64,000 bases of DNA from the NCBI GenBank assembly GCA_963696675.1, contig CAVOLM010000055.1:1-64000 (forward strand), written 5' to 3'. Below, piece by piece: positions 30,298-38,866 of this stretch (positions are counted from its first letter, which is position 1; every line of letters begins with the position of its first letter). Source of the stretch: DATBVX01 sp963696675. Its GTDB lineage: Bacteria; Pseudomonadota; Gammaproteobacteria; Steroidobacterales; Steroidobacteraceae. Made by a program: the position numbers and the translations under genes. The notes under the pieces are model-generated. The model did not search any database and was not told the DNA's origin. It saw only the letters and a program-made list of their open reading frames with translations.

Positions 30298-30999
30298 ATG
30301 TCCACGATGCATCCCGCTCCTGGGCCCGAGCACCGGCAGGTGCGCAGCTATGTGCGCCGGGCGGGGCGCATCACCACTGCCCAGATGCGCGCACTCAAGG
30401 AGCTGTGGCCGAAATACGGTGTCGACTTCTCGCCTCATGCCGCGGATCTGAGCGTGATATTCGGCCGAACAGCGCCGCGGCTGCTGGAGATCGGCTTTGG
30501 CAACGGCGAAGTGCTCACTGCCGTGGCGGCGCAACGTCGCGACTGGGATTGTCTCGGGATCGAAGTCCACGAACCCGGAGTCGGCAGGGTCTTGCTGCAG
30601 GCCGCGTCCGCGGAGCTGTCGAACCTGCGGGTGTTTCGTCACGATGCCGTCGAAGTGCTCGCGCAGCAGGTACCTGATGCCTCATTCGACGAGGTCTTCA
30701 TCTTTTTTCCGGATCCCTGGCCGAAGAAACGCCACCACAAACGCCGCCTGATCCAGCGACCGTTCGTTGAGCTGCTAACGAGCAGATTGCGACGTGGCGC
30801 GATACTGCGCCTCGCGACTGACTGGCAGCCCTACGCCGAACAGATGCGGGAGGTACTGGACGCTTGCCCAGGACTCGCGAGCTGCGCAGGCCAATCAGGC
30901 TATGCGCAGCGCCCCTCGATCCGCCCGCTCACGCGCTTCGAGCGTCGTGGTCAGCGTCTGGGGCATGGCGTGTGGGATCTGGAGTATCGGAAAGTCTAG
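30298..30999 (+). CDS. trmB: tRNA (guanine-N7-)-methyltransferase TrmB
   Basis: Makes m7G46 in tRNA. 233 residues with the SAM site LLEIGFGNGEVL, the conserved IEVHEPGVGRVLL, FFPDPWPKKRHHKRRL (catalytic loop FPDPWPKxRHxKRR) and the C-terminal TRFERRGQRLGHGVWDLEY. Start ATG 30298. Its stop codon overlaps the stop of the convergent marC-like gene by two bases (30996-30999). Confidence 0.95.
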   Translation: MSTMHPAPGPEHRQVRSYVRRAGRITTAQMRALKELWPKYGVDFSPHAADLSVIFGRTAPRLLEIGFGNGEVLTAVAAQRRDWDCLGIEVHEPGVGRVLLQAASAELSNLRVFRHDAVEVLAQQVPDASFDEVFIFFPDPWPKKRHHKRRLIQRPFVELLTSRLRRGAILRLATDWQPYAEQMREVLDACPGLASCAGQSGYAQRPSIRPLTRFERRGQRLGHGVWDLEYRKV

Positions 31000-31619
31000 G
31001 CGAGACTGCCCTTCACGCCGTCGATGACGAACTGCACGGCGAGTGCCCCCAGGATGACTCCCGTAAGCCGACTCACGACATTTGCGCCGGTCACACCGAG
31101 CGCACGCATGACTTGTGGTGTAAGCAACATCAGCACGAATGTGATCGCCAGGACGAGGATTACGACGCCCATCATCCCTAGGAAAAGCAGCGAGGTACGC
31201 TGCAAGCCTCCAGTGACGAGAAGGATTGTTGCGAGCGCGCCCGGCCCGGCGATAAAGGGGAACGCAAGCGGAAACACCGCGATGTCGGGCCGTCGCTTGA
31301 CCTCTTCTTCCTCAGTGCTGGTCGTGGTCCGCGCACCCGAAGGTCGCACATACACCATGTCGAGTGCGATCAGGAACAGCATCAGGCCGCCGAAAATGCG
31401 AAACGCATTCAGACTGATGCCCATCGTGTCGAGGAGCGCACCGCCCGCGAGTGCAAACGCAACGAGAATGAGTCCTGCAAGTATTACAGCTTTGCAAGCC
31501 ATCTTGCGCTTATAGCCCGTGCTCGCGCCCTCGGTGAGGGCCGCAAACATGGGCACGAGGCTGATCGGTTCAACTACGACGAAGAACAACACGAAGAATT
31601 TGATCAGCGCTTCGATCAT
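30996..31619 (-). CDS. MarC-family integral membrane protein
   Basis: A 207-residue multi-helix inner-membrane protein. Six hydrophobic segments are visible, including FFVLFFVVVEPISLVPMFAAL (partly quoted; family motif around residues 8-28), AVILAGLILVAFALAGGALL, FRIFGGLMLFLIALDMVYV, FPLAFPFIAGPGALATILLV, GMMGVVILVLAITFVLMLL and LTGVILGALAVQFVIDGV. The conserved PFIAGPGA of MarC/YhgN is present. The biochemical function of this family is not established. Confidence 0.9.
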   Translation of the reverse strand: MIEALIKFFVLFFVVVEPISLVPMFAALTEGASTGYKRKMACKAVILAGLILVAFALAGGALLDTMGISLNAFRIFGGLMLFLIALDMVYVRPSGARTTTSTEEEEVKRRPDIAVFPLAFPFIAGPGALATILLVTGGLQRTSLLFLGMMGVVILVLAITFVLMLLTPQVMRALGVTGANVVSRLTGVILGALAVQFVIDGVKGSLA

Positions 31620-31761
31620 GATGCTGTGCAGAAAATATTACGCTTGCCTCGTGTGCGACTCTGGGCTGACACTTGAGTGCACGCGAGCATAGCAGTGGCG
31701 GCTGGCTCGCAGCATGAGGACACAAACCAGGCTGGATGCCAGACCACGGGGGAAGCACACA

Positions 31762-32082
31762 ATGGAAGGAAGGGCTCCGAACATACCGACGCCGGTCGTT
31801 GGCGACTGGTACCGCCGGCAAGGCGGAGAGTTGTTTGAGATCGTGGCGATCGATGAAGACGATGGCACGATTGAAGTGCAGCACTTCGACGGCACGGTTG
31901 AAGAGCTGGACTTCGAGTCCTGGGACGACCAGTGGCAGGACGCCCTTCTGGAAGCGGCGGAAGCACCAGAGGACTGGACCGGGTCGGTCGATGTCGAGCC
32001 CGAAGATGTCGAAGACAACGATGAGCTCAATTCCGAGCGCCAGTGGCTGAGCCCGCTCGACTATTTCGACCAGTCGAGCTGA
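31762..32082 (+). CDS. Small acidic DUF6763-type protein
   Basis: A 106-residue soluble, very acidic protein beginning MEGRAPNIPTPVVGDWYRR. It contains ELFEIVAIDEDDGTIEVQHF and GTVEELDFESWDDQW and ends WLSPLDYFDQSS. This is the pattern of a small gammaproteobacterial conserved hypothetical (DUF6763, from memory). The start at 31762 is preferred because GGGGAAG lies 8 bases upstream; a longer in-frame start at 31714 has no support. Function unknown. Confidence 0.75.
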   Translation: MEGRAPNIPTPVVGDWYRRQGGELFEIVAIDEDDGTIEVQHFDGTVEELDFESWDDQWQDALLEAAEAPEDWTGSVDVEPEDVEDNDELNSERQWLSPLDYFDQSS

Positions 32083-32131
32083 TTTCTCGTCGCGATTCTG
32101 AATTCCTGCCTGCGCCGCGCGCAGGCCGCGC

Positions 32132-33479
32132 TCATTTCGCCTGTCCGCTCGCTGCCGGCACACGCCCGACCAGCCAGTAGAGCAACAACAATCCGGGGAT
32201 GCTCAGGGACGCGGTGTAGATAAAGAAGCGCGGATAACCAATGGCGTCGACCACGAACCCGGATGCTCCCATCAGGAGTTTTCCCGGCAGCGCGTAGAGC
32301 GATGAGAAGAGCGCGTACTGGGTCGCCGTATACCTGGCACTGGTGAGGCTGGAGAGAAATGCGATCAGGGCCGTCCCGTGCACGCCCAGCGCAAGGTTGT
32401 CGGCACCGTTCGCCAGGGCGAGTCCCAGGCGACTCGGAGAAGCGGCAGAGGCCAGCGCCGAGTACGCCAGGTTGGAGCAGATGATCAGGACGCTCCCGAG
32501 AACCAGCGCGCGCGTGGTTCCGAGCTTGGCGACTACCGTGCCGCCCAAGAGGACTCCGAGAATCGACATCAGCAAGCCTGGTCCCTTCACCACCGCCGCA
32601 ATTTCCTTCAGCGTAAATCCCGCGTCGAGGTAAAACGGGTTCGACATCACGCCCATCGCAAAGTCGGTGAGTCGATAGGTGCAGATGAAAACCAGAATCA
32701 GGATGCCGAGCCTGGAACCATAGCGCGCAAAGAAGTCGATGAGCGGACATACGACCGCGTCGATGAAGCGTGCGCCCGCGTTGCGCAGCGGCGCCGGCCA
32801 ATGGGCATTGCGCTCCAGCCATTCGACGACATCGCTGTTCACGTCGTTGGGATTCAGGAGCGACGTAAACCGACGGCTCGCGAACCAGCAGAGTCGTCAC
32901 GATGCCGATCGCCATCAGTGCCGCCATCGCGGCGTAGGTCATGGACCATCCGTGATCAGCGGCAATCCAGAATGCACCTGCCGTCCCCATCGCAATGGCG
33001 ATGCGATAGCCCAGCTGGTAGGCCGCCGCCATCGCACCCTGGTGGTCCGCAGGCGCCGATTCGATGCGCCACGCATCGAGCGCTATGTCCTGGGTCGCTG
33101 AAGCGAACGCCACGAAGAGCGCACCGAACACGACCGCGGTGAGATTGGCCGCGGGATCGGAATGTGCCAGGTTCAGTAACCCGAGCACGACGCCGACTTG
33201 CGCTATCAGCATCCAACTGCGTCGCCGGCCGAGCAGGCGATTCAGCACCGGCAGCGGCACGCGATCGACGACAGGTGCCCACAGAAACTTGATCGAGTAC
33301 AGGATCCCCACCCACGCCAGCATCCCGATGGTCGCGCGCTCGATTCCAGCCTGTCTCAGCCAGGCCGAGAGCGTCTGGAACACCAGCATGAAAGGGAGGC
33401 CGGCAGAAAAGCCGAGGAACAACATCGCAGCGACACGCGGTTGCCGGTAAACCAGCAGCGCGTCGAGCCAGCCTCGCAT
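32132..33479 (-). CDS. AmpG-like MFS transporter, muropeptide permease family (frameshifted)
   Basis: A 12-helix major-facilitator protein resembling AmpG, which imports anhydro-muropeptides for cell-wall recycling. N-terminal half: VAAMLFLGFSAGLPFMLVFQ, IKFLWAPVVDRVPLP, and FVAFASATQDIALDAWRIE (AmpG-type DxxxDAWRxE). Removing one base near 32870 joins the C-terminal half (LTDFAMGVMSNPFYLDAGF, then ALANGADNLALGVHGTALIAF). The repaired length is 448 residues. Start ATG 33479, 24 bases after the xthA stop, so possibly co-transcribed with it. Confidence 0.85.
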
Positions 33480-33502
33480 CCCCGATCGGCTCTCGCGCCC
33501 GG

Positions 33503-34270
33503 TCAAAGGTCGTAGTCCATGATCAGCGGGGCATGGTCCGAGAAACGGTGTGCCTTGAAGATGCTGGCGCGCTGCGGCGCATCGCGCAGCGTGTTGCTCA
33601 CGACCTGGTAGTCGATCCGCCAGCCCACGTTCTTCTCCCAGGCGCGGCCGCGATTCGACCACCAGGTGTACTGGTGCGGCTTGTCGTTGACCTGGCGAAA
33701 GGCGTCGACGTAGCGCATCGGGCCAAAGAGCTGATCCAGCCAGGCGCGCTCCTCGGGCAGGAAGCCCGAGTTCTTGCGGTTCGAGCGCCAGTTCCTGAGG
33801 TCGATCTCCTTGTGCGCGATGTTCCAGTCGCCGCACAGAACGTACTGCCGGCGGCTGCGCCCTAGGGTCTCCAGATGGGGCTGAAAACGGTCGAGGAAGC
33901 GGAATTTGGATGCTTGCCGTTCCGGTCCTGCTGAGCCCGAAGGCAGGTAGATCGAGACGATGCTCAGCTTGCCGAAACGGGCTTCGAGGTAGCGTCCCTC
34001 GCGATCGAACTCTGGCGTGCCGAAACCGCGCACCACATCGTCCGGCTCGCGTCGTGTGAACAGTGCCGTGCCAGAGTAGCCCTTGCGTTCGGCGTCAAAG
34101 TAGAAGCAGTGATAGCCGCGCGGACGAAAATGCGCTGCGGCGAGCTGTGATTCCTGCGCCTTGGTTTCCTGCAGGCACACGACATCGGCGCGCTGGCGTT
34201 TCAGCCAGTCGAAGAGTCCCTTGCTCGCGGCGGAGCGAACCCCGTTGACGTTGAGCGTGATGATGCGCAC
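33503..34270 (-). CDS. xthA: Exodeoxyribonuclease III
   Basis: AP endonuclease/3'-5' exonuclease of base-excision repair, 255 residues. Start GTG 34270 (MRIITLNVNGVRSA). Seen are VVCLQETKAQ with the metal-binding Glu, YSGTALFTR, SIYLPSGSAGP, LCGDWNIAHKEIDLRNW (catalytic DWN), the late YTWWSNRG and WRIDYQVV, and SDHAPLIMDY with the catalytic Asp-His. The open frame extends far upstream, antisense to pyrE, with no domain and is ignored. Divergent from pyrE. Confidence 0.95.
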   Translation of the reverse strand: MRIITLNVNGVRSAASKGLFDWLKRQRADVVCLQETKAQESQLAAAHFRPRGYHCFYFDAERKGYSGTALFTRREPDDVVRGFGTPEFDREGRYLEARFGKLSIVSIYLPSGSAGPERQASKFRFLDRFQPHLETLGRSRRQYVLCGDWNIAHKEIDLRNWRSNRKNSGFLPEERAWLDQLFGPMRYVDAFRQVNDKPHQYTWWSNRGRAWEKNVGWRIDYQVVSNTLRDAPQRASIFKAHRFSDHAPLIMDYDL

Positions 34271-34297
34271 GCCGCGGCAGTATACTTCCTCGCGTTC

Positions 34298-34936
34298 ATG
34301 CTTCCCCACCAGCGACAGTTCATCGACCTGGCTCTCGAGATGGGCGCGCTGCGTTTCGGCGAATTCAAGCTCAAGTCCGGCCGCATCAGCCCGTATTTCT
34401 TCAACGCGGGTCTGTTCAATACGGGCCATGCGCTTGCGACGCTGGGCCGCAGCTACGCTGACACGATCGTGCGATCGGGCATCGAGTACGACATGTTGTT
34501 CGGGCCGGCGTACAAGGGGATCCCGCTGGTCGCCGCGACTGCAGCGGCCCTTGCGCAAATGCATGGCCGCAGCGTGCCGTTCGCATTCAATCGCAAGGAA
34601 GCCAAGGATCATGGCGAAGGCGGCCTGATCATCGGCAGCCCGCTCGCCGGCCGCGTCCTCATCATCGACGATGTCATCACTGCTGGAACTGCGATCCGTC
34701 AGTCGGCAGACATCATCCTCGGCGCGCGTGCGCGCCTCGCCGGGGTCGTGCTCGCGCTGGATCGACAGGAACGCGGCCAGGGTGCCCTCTCCGCTGTTCA
34801 GGAGGTCGAAGTCACCTATGCGGTGCGTTGTGTGAGCATCATCACACTTTCGGACCTGATCGAGTCTCTCACTGCAGCCGGCGATGCCGAAACGCTCGAA
34901 GCGCTGCGCCGCTATCGCTCCGAGTACGGGATTTAG
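34298..34936 (+). CDS. pyrE: Orotate phosphoribosyltransferase
   Basis: Makes OMP from orotate and PRPP in pyrimidine synthesis. 212 residues: FGEFKLKSGRISPYFFNAGL, partly quoted, MLFGPAYKGIPL, FNRKEAKDHGEGG (flexible catalytic loop KExKxHGEGG) and the PRPP motif VLIIDDVITAGTA. It lies beside xthA, as in many gammaproteobacteria. Confidence 0.96.
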   Translation: MLPHQRQFIDLALEMGALRFGEFKLKSGRISPYFFNAGLFNTGHALATLGRSYADTIVRSGIEYDMLFGPAYKGIPLVAATAAALAQMHGRSVPFAFNRKEAKDHGEGGLIIGSPLAGRVLIIDDVITAGTAIRQSADIILGARARLAGVVLALDRQERGQGALSAVQEVEVTYAVRCVSIITLSDLIESLTAAGDAETLEALRRYRSEYGI

Positions 34937-35031
34937 CGACACTCGCTGCGGCGGCGCACATCTGGGTCTTGCGAAACCCGCGGGTACTTGAGGCACAATA
35001 GCCCGCCCCGAGTCTCGGGCCGGTGTAACAC

Positions 35032-35676
35032 TTGACCACTTCGCGAATCGTGCAGCTCGTGTTGGCCGCGACACTCCTCGCCGCGAGTCCGAGTGCATTG
35101 CGCGCTGCGAACACCGGCTCGGACAAGCCTCTCTATAAGTGGGTCGATGAAAAGGGCATCGTTCACTACGGGGACAGCATTCCACCGCAGTACGCGAAGC
35201 AGGAACGATCGGTCCTGAACCGCCAGGGCGTTGAAGTCGGGCGGCTCGATGCTGAGAAATCTGATGCGCAGCGGGCCGCAGATGCGGCGCGCGATCGTGC
35301 GACATCCGACGCTCGCCATCGCGACCAGGTGCTGTTGACAACCTACGTTTCCGTGCAACAGATCGAGCAGTTGCGCGATCAGCGGCTCGATCTGATCGAG
35401 GGTCAGGTCAGGGTGACGGCGCAGTATCTCGACACGCTGCAGGGACGACTGCAGGACCTGCAGACTCGGAGCCTCTTTTATGCGCCTTACAGCTCGAACG
35501 ATGGCGCCGGGCCAATGCCGGATGGGCTGGCAGATGACCTGGTGAGAACCATCAAGGAGATCCGGCAGCAGGAGCGCAACCTCGCAAGCAAGCGCGCCGA
35601 ACAGGGCGCGGTACGCGAGCGCTTCGAGTCCGACATCCAGCGCTACACCGAGCTGGTGGCCGCCCGCAAACCCTGA
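35032..35676 (+). CDS. Exported DUF4124-domain protein
   Basis: A 214-residue periplasmic protein with signal peptide (LVLAATLLAASPSALRA). A DUF4124 domain at residues ~33-55 (PLYKWVDEKGIVHYGDSIPP) is followed by a long charged helical, probably coiled-coil region (DAQRAADAARDRATSDARHR; QLRDQRLDLIEGQVRV; later IKEIRQQERNLASKRAEQGA). The start TTG 35032 has no good ribosome-binding site, so it is uncertain. Common beside pyrE/dut in this group; function unknown. Confidence 0.8.
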   Translation: MTTSRIVQLVLAATLLAASPSALRAANTGSDKPLYKWVDEKGIVHYGDSIPPQYAKQERSVLNRQGVEVGRLDAEKSDAQRAADAARDRATSDARHRDQVLLTTYVSVQQIEQLRDQRLDLIEGQVRVTAQYLDTLQGRLQDLQTRSLFYAPYSSNDGAGPMPDGLADDLVRTIKEIRQQERNLASKRAEQGAVRERFESDIQRYTELVAARKP

Positions 35677-35681
35677 TCGGG

Positions 35682-36167
35682 CTATTGTCGACCCGAGTGC
35701 CCGAAGCCTCCTGAACCGCGTCGACTCGTCTCGAAGTCCGCCACGACTTCAAATTCCACCTGCACGACCGGCACCACGATCAACTGCGCGATGCGCTCGC
35801 CCGGCTGGATCGTGAAGGGCTGCTGCCCGCGATTCCAGCAAGACACCATGACCTGTCCCTGGTAATCCGAGTCGATGAGCCCGACCAGGTTGCCGAGCAC
35901 GATGCCGTGCTTGTGGCCGAGGCCCGAGCGCGGTAGCAGCACTGCGGCCAGACCCGGGTCCTCGAGGTGAATGGCAATACCGGTGGGTATCAGCTCCGCG
36001 CGCCCGGGCTCGAGCACCAGCGGCGCGGCCAGGCAGGCACGCAGATCCACGCCGGCCGAACCCAAAGTGGCGTATTGCGGCAGCGGAAATTCGCGTCCCA
36101 CGCGCTCATCGAGGATCTTGATCTTCAGACGGCGGTGCGCGCTCGCCGCGACCGCCGGTTCAGACAT
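35682..36167 (-). CDS. dut: dUTP diphosphatase
   Basis: Trimeric dUTPase, 161 residues. Five motifs in order: GSAGVDLRA (1), LPRSGLGHKHGI (2), GLIDSDYQGQVMVSCWNRG (3), RIAQLIVVPV (4) and the C-terminal RGSGGFGHSGRQ (5, with GGFG). It removes dUTP and supplies dUMP for thymidylate. The start is ATG 36167, which overlaps the end of coaBC by 8 bases; the longer upstream frame adds no motif. The coaBC-dut pairing is conserved in gammaproteobacteria. Confidence 0.95.
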   Translation of the reverse strand: MSEPAVAASAHRRLKIKILDERVGREFPLPQYATLGSAGVDLRACLAAPLVLEPGRAELIPTGIAIHLEDPGLAAVLLPRSGLGHKHGIVLGNLVGLIDSDYQGQVMVSCWNRGQQPFTIQPGERIAQLIVVPVVQVEFEVVADFETSRRGSGGFGHSGRQ

Positions 36168-37392
36168 GCGCCCGCTGCCTGGCCGGACTCTCGGTCCGCT
36201 GCCGGTACCGTTCGGCAATGAGCGCAATCAATCCGCGCGCCACCTGTAGCTTCGACGCGCGCTCCAGTGTCTGGCTGCCTCCAGGCCACAGAACGAGCAG
36301 CGCATTCTCGTCGCAATCGAATGCGAGCCCCTCGCCCACCTCGTTGGCGGCGATCATGTCCAGGCTCTTCTTCACCAGCTTCTCGCGCGCATGCTGCTCG
36401 ACGCGCTCGGTCTCGGCAGCGAACCCCACCACGAAAGGTCGGCGCGGGCTCGCGGCCACTGACGCGACGATGTCGGGCGCCTTCACGAGATCGAGCTGCA
36501 GTGAATCCCCGGTCTTCTTGAGCTTCTGTGCCAGCGGTGCCGGCGGGCGGTAGTCCGCTACTGCGGCGGCGGAGATGAAGATGTCGGTCGACGGCAGCTC
36601 GCGATGCGCGGCCGCGTACATCTGTTCCGCGCTCTCGACGTCGATGCGCTGAACGCCTGGCGGTGTATCGATCGACACCGGGCCGCTGATCAGCGTGACG
36701 CGTGCTCCGGCGAAATACGCGGCTTGTGCGACCGCGAAACCCATTTTTCCAGAGCTGCGGTTGCTGATGAAGCGCACCGGATCGATGCGCTCGCGCGTCG
36801 GTCCGGCAGTGATGACCACATGCAGGCCTTCAAGCACCCGCGGCGTCGAGATCAGGGCAATCGCGCGCTCGGCCAGATCGAGCGGCTCGAGCATGCGCCC
36901 CGGCCCGAACTCACCGCACGCCTGGTCACCTTCGCCGGGACCGTAGATGGCGATGCCGCGCGCTCGAAGCGTCGCCACATTGGCTTGCGTCGCGGCGTTC
37001 GCCCACATGAGGTGGTTCATCGCTGGCGCAACGGCAACAGGCGAATCCGTTGCGAGACACAGCGTGCTGAGCAGGTCATCGGCGAAGCCATGCGCGAGGC
37101 GTGCGATGAAGTTGGCGCTGGCGGGCGCGATGAGCACCAACTGAGCCCAGCGTGCGAGCTCGATGTGCCCCATGGCCGCTTCGGCCATGTCGTCCCACAG
37201 ATCGGTGCGCGTGGGACGCCCGGAGACTGCCTGAAAGGTCAGCGGCGACACGAACTTCTGTGCCGCTGCAGTCATGACGACCTGGACCTCGGCGCCTCGC
37301 TCGGTCAGCCGACGCACCAGGTCCGGGCTCTTATACGCCGCGATGCCGCCAGTCACGCCGAGGAGGATCCGCTGGGGAGTCGAGTCGTTCAT
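36160..37392 (-). CDS. coaBC: Bifunctional phosphopantothenoylcysteine synthetase/decarboxylase
   Basis: Two steps of coenzyme A synthesis in a 410-residue fusion. The CoaC flavoprotein domain (1-~190) has LLGVTGGIAAYKS, LAPASANFIARLAHGFADDL, cited in part, and APAMNHLMW. The CoaB domain has VVITAGPTRERIDPVRFISN, cited in part with NRSSGKMG, then AAAVADYRP and late TPDIV-like LVKAPDIVASVA and VVGFAAETE. It is in one frame, overlaps dut, and is divergent from radC. Confidence 0.95.
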   Translation of the reverse strand: MNDSTPQRILLGVTGGIAAYKSPDLVRRLTERGAEVQVVMTAAAQKFVSPLTFQAVSGRPTRTDLWDDMAEAAMGHIELARWAQLVLIAPASANFIARLAHGFADDLLSTLCLATDSPVAVAPAMNHLMWANAATQANVATLRARGIAIYGPGEGDQACGEFGPGRMLEPLDLAERAIALISTPRVLEGLHVVITAGPTRERIDPVRFISNRSSGKMGFAVAQAAYFAGARVTLISGPVSIDTPPGVQRIDVESAEQMYAAAHRELPSTDIFISAAAVADYRPPAPLAQKLKKTGDSLQLDLVKAPDIVASVAASPRRPFVVGFAAETERVEQHAREKLVKKSLDMIAANEVGEGLAFDCDENALLVLWPGGSQTLERASKLQVARGLIALIAERYRQRTESPARQRAHV

Positions 37393-37559
37393 GGGCGGAC
37401 ATTATCCGAGCCTCGGCGAAAGCGGGCAAACCGACTGACGTGGTGGTGACAAACCGGTTTCTTGGCTCACGCGTGACATTTCGCGCTGCACTTGCGGCGG
37501 GGCGGCGGCGATCATTTCATCCGCGCCCCAACAGTCCCCGCGAGTGCGCGGATTTCACC

Positions 37560-38235
37560 ATGTCGATTCGCGATTGGCCGAGCGCGGAACGCCCGCGCGA
37601 AAAACTGCTGCAACTCGGTCCGGGCGCGCTGTCGGAAGCGGAGTTGCTGGCGCTGGTGATTCGCGTCGGCAGTCGCGGTGCGAGCGCCGTCGACCTGGCG
37701 CGCGAGGTCCTCAAGGAATTCCGCTCGTTGCGCGCGCTGCTGAGCGCCGACATCGGGCGCTTCTGTCAGCATCCGGGCCTCGGTCCCGCGCGTTACGCCG
37801 AGTTGCAGGCGGCGCTCGAGCTGGCGCGTCGTCATTACCAGGAGGCATTACAGATTGGCCCGGGTCTCGAACTCGCCCCGCGCGACGCGGGATTTCCTGA
37901 CCGCGCGGCTGCGGGACCGCAGCTACGAAGTGTTCTGCTGCCTGCACCTCGACAACCGCCACCGCCTGATCGCGTTCGACGAGCTGTTTCGCGGCACGAT
38001 CGACGGGGCGAGCGTCCACCCGCGCGAGGTCGTAAAGCAGGCCCTGGCGCGCAACGCCGCCGCTGTCATCCTGGCTCACAACCACCCATCCGGCGTGGCC
38101 GAGCCCAGCCAGGCCGATGAGCTGATCACGCAGCGACTCAAGGAGGCCCTGGCGCTGGTCGACATCCGGCTGCTGGACCATGTGATCGTCGGGGACGGAA
38201 GCTGCCTGAGTTTTGCCGAAAAGGGCCTGATCTGA
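37560..38235 (+). CDS. radC: RadC-family JAB/MPN protein (frameshifted)
   Basis: 224 residues after repair. An N-terminal helix-hairpin-helix region (ERPREKLLQLGPGALSEAEL, LLSADIGRFCQHPGLGPARY) is followed by a JAB/MPN metalloprotease-like domain. The latter shows YEVFCCLHLDNRHRLIAFDE, FRGTIDGASVHPREVVKQAL and the metal motif AHNHPSGVAEPS. The frame breaks near 37880 and one extra base explains it. The true role of RadC is unsettled. ATG 37560 is preferred over the longer upstream frame. In the usual order coaBC-radC-rpmB. Confidence 0.9.
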
Positions 38236-38285
38236 CCGCAGCGGACGTTTCGGGGCTCCGAGGCACCTCGTGCCCGGACCTCAAC

Positions 38286-38314
38286 TTGCCCGAGTCAGCG
38301 CTTTGGGCTATCTT
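38286..38314 (+). promoter_or_regulatory. Sigma-70 promoter of rpmBG
   Basis: TTGCCC at 38286-38291 and TATCTT at 38309-38314 are 17 bases apart (4/6 matches each), 67 bases upstream of the rpmB ATG. Confidence 0.5.
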
Positions 38315-38381
38315 TCCGCGCTCTTTGGCACGCCCGTCGTTCTAACTCATTGGCTGGCGGCTCATTTTCGAGGCAGTAACC

Positions 38382-38618
38382 ATGTCCCGAGTCTGTCAGG
38401 TCACCGGCAAGCGGCCAGTCGTCGGCAACACGGTCTCGCATGCGAACAATCGCAAGCGACGCCGCTTTCTTCCCAACCTGCACGTGCAGCGATTCTGGCT
38501 GGAAAGCGAGAAGCGCTTCGTGAGTCTCAAAGTCTCCACTCGCGGGCTGCGCACGATCGAGAAGCGCGGCGTGGACGTGGTGGTGGCGGAGCTGCGCGCC
38601 CAGGGCGTCAAGGTCTGA
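38382..38618 (+). CDS. rpmB: Large-subunit ribosomal protein bL28
   Basis: 78 residues, full family length: MSRVCQVTGKRPVVGN at the start, VSHANNRKRRRFLPNLHVQR, and TRGLRTIEKRGVDVV. A structural protein of the 50S subunit. It is followed after 10 bases by rpmG; both share a promoter and terminator. Confidence 0.97.
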   Translation: MSRVCQVTGKRPVVGNTVSHANNRKRRRFLPNLHVQRFWLESEKRFVSLKVSTRGLRTIEKRGVDVVVAELRAQGVKV

Positions 38619-38628
38619 GGAGGCCGTC

Positions 38629-38784
38629 ATGCGCGAAAAGATCAAGCTGGTGTCGTCGGCTGGAACCGGCCACTACTACACGACGATGAAGAACAAGCGC
38701 CTGCACCCCGACAAGCTCGAGACCATGAAATTCGATCCGGTCGTGCGCAAGCACGTCAAGTACAAGGAATCGAAGATCAAGTAG
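38629..38784 (+). CDS. rpmG: Large-subunit ribosomal protein bL33
   Basis: 51 residues, starting MREKIKLVSSAGTGHYYTTM and ending KHVKYKESKIK, with KRLHPDKLETMKFDP between. GAGGAGG lies 7 bases upstream of ATG 38629. It lacks the CxxC zinc pairs, so it is the zinc-independent form. Stop TAG 38782-38784, then a strong terminator. Confidence 0.96.
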   Translation: MREKIKLVSSAGTGHYYTTMKNKRLHPDKLETMKFDPVVRKHVKYKESKIK

Positions 38785-38810
38785 CGCGGGATCCCTCGCG
38801 CCAGAAACAG

Positions 38811-38841
38811 AAAACCCGCCGATCGGCGGGTTTTCTTTTTT
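38811..38841. terminator. Rho-independent terminator after rpmBG
   Basis: AAAACCCGCC (38811-38820), loop GATC, GGCGGGTTTT (38825-38834), then CTTTTTT. The stem is perfect and flanked by A- and T-runs, so it can also serve the convergent desaturase gene (stop 38867). Confidence 0.92.
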
Positions 38842-38866
38842 CCAGGCTGCAATTCGCCTTGGTTTG

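Noticed and set aside
34271..35341. In-frame upstream extension of xthA
   Set aside because: The extension lies antisense to pyrE and the DUF4124 gene, has no recognisable motif, and the enzyme starts normally at GTG 34270.
36604..37449. 281-codon plus-strand frame opposite coaBC
   Set aside because: Antisense to an intact, well-conserved enzyme; no motif.
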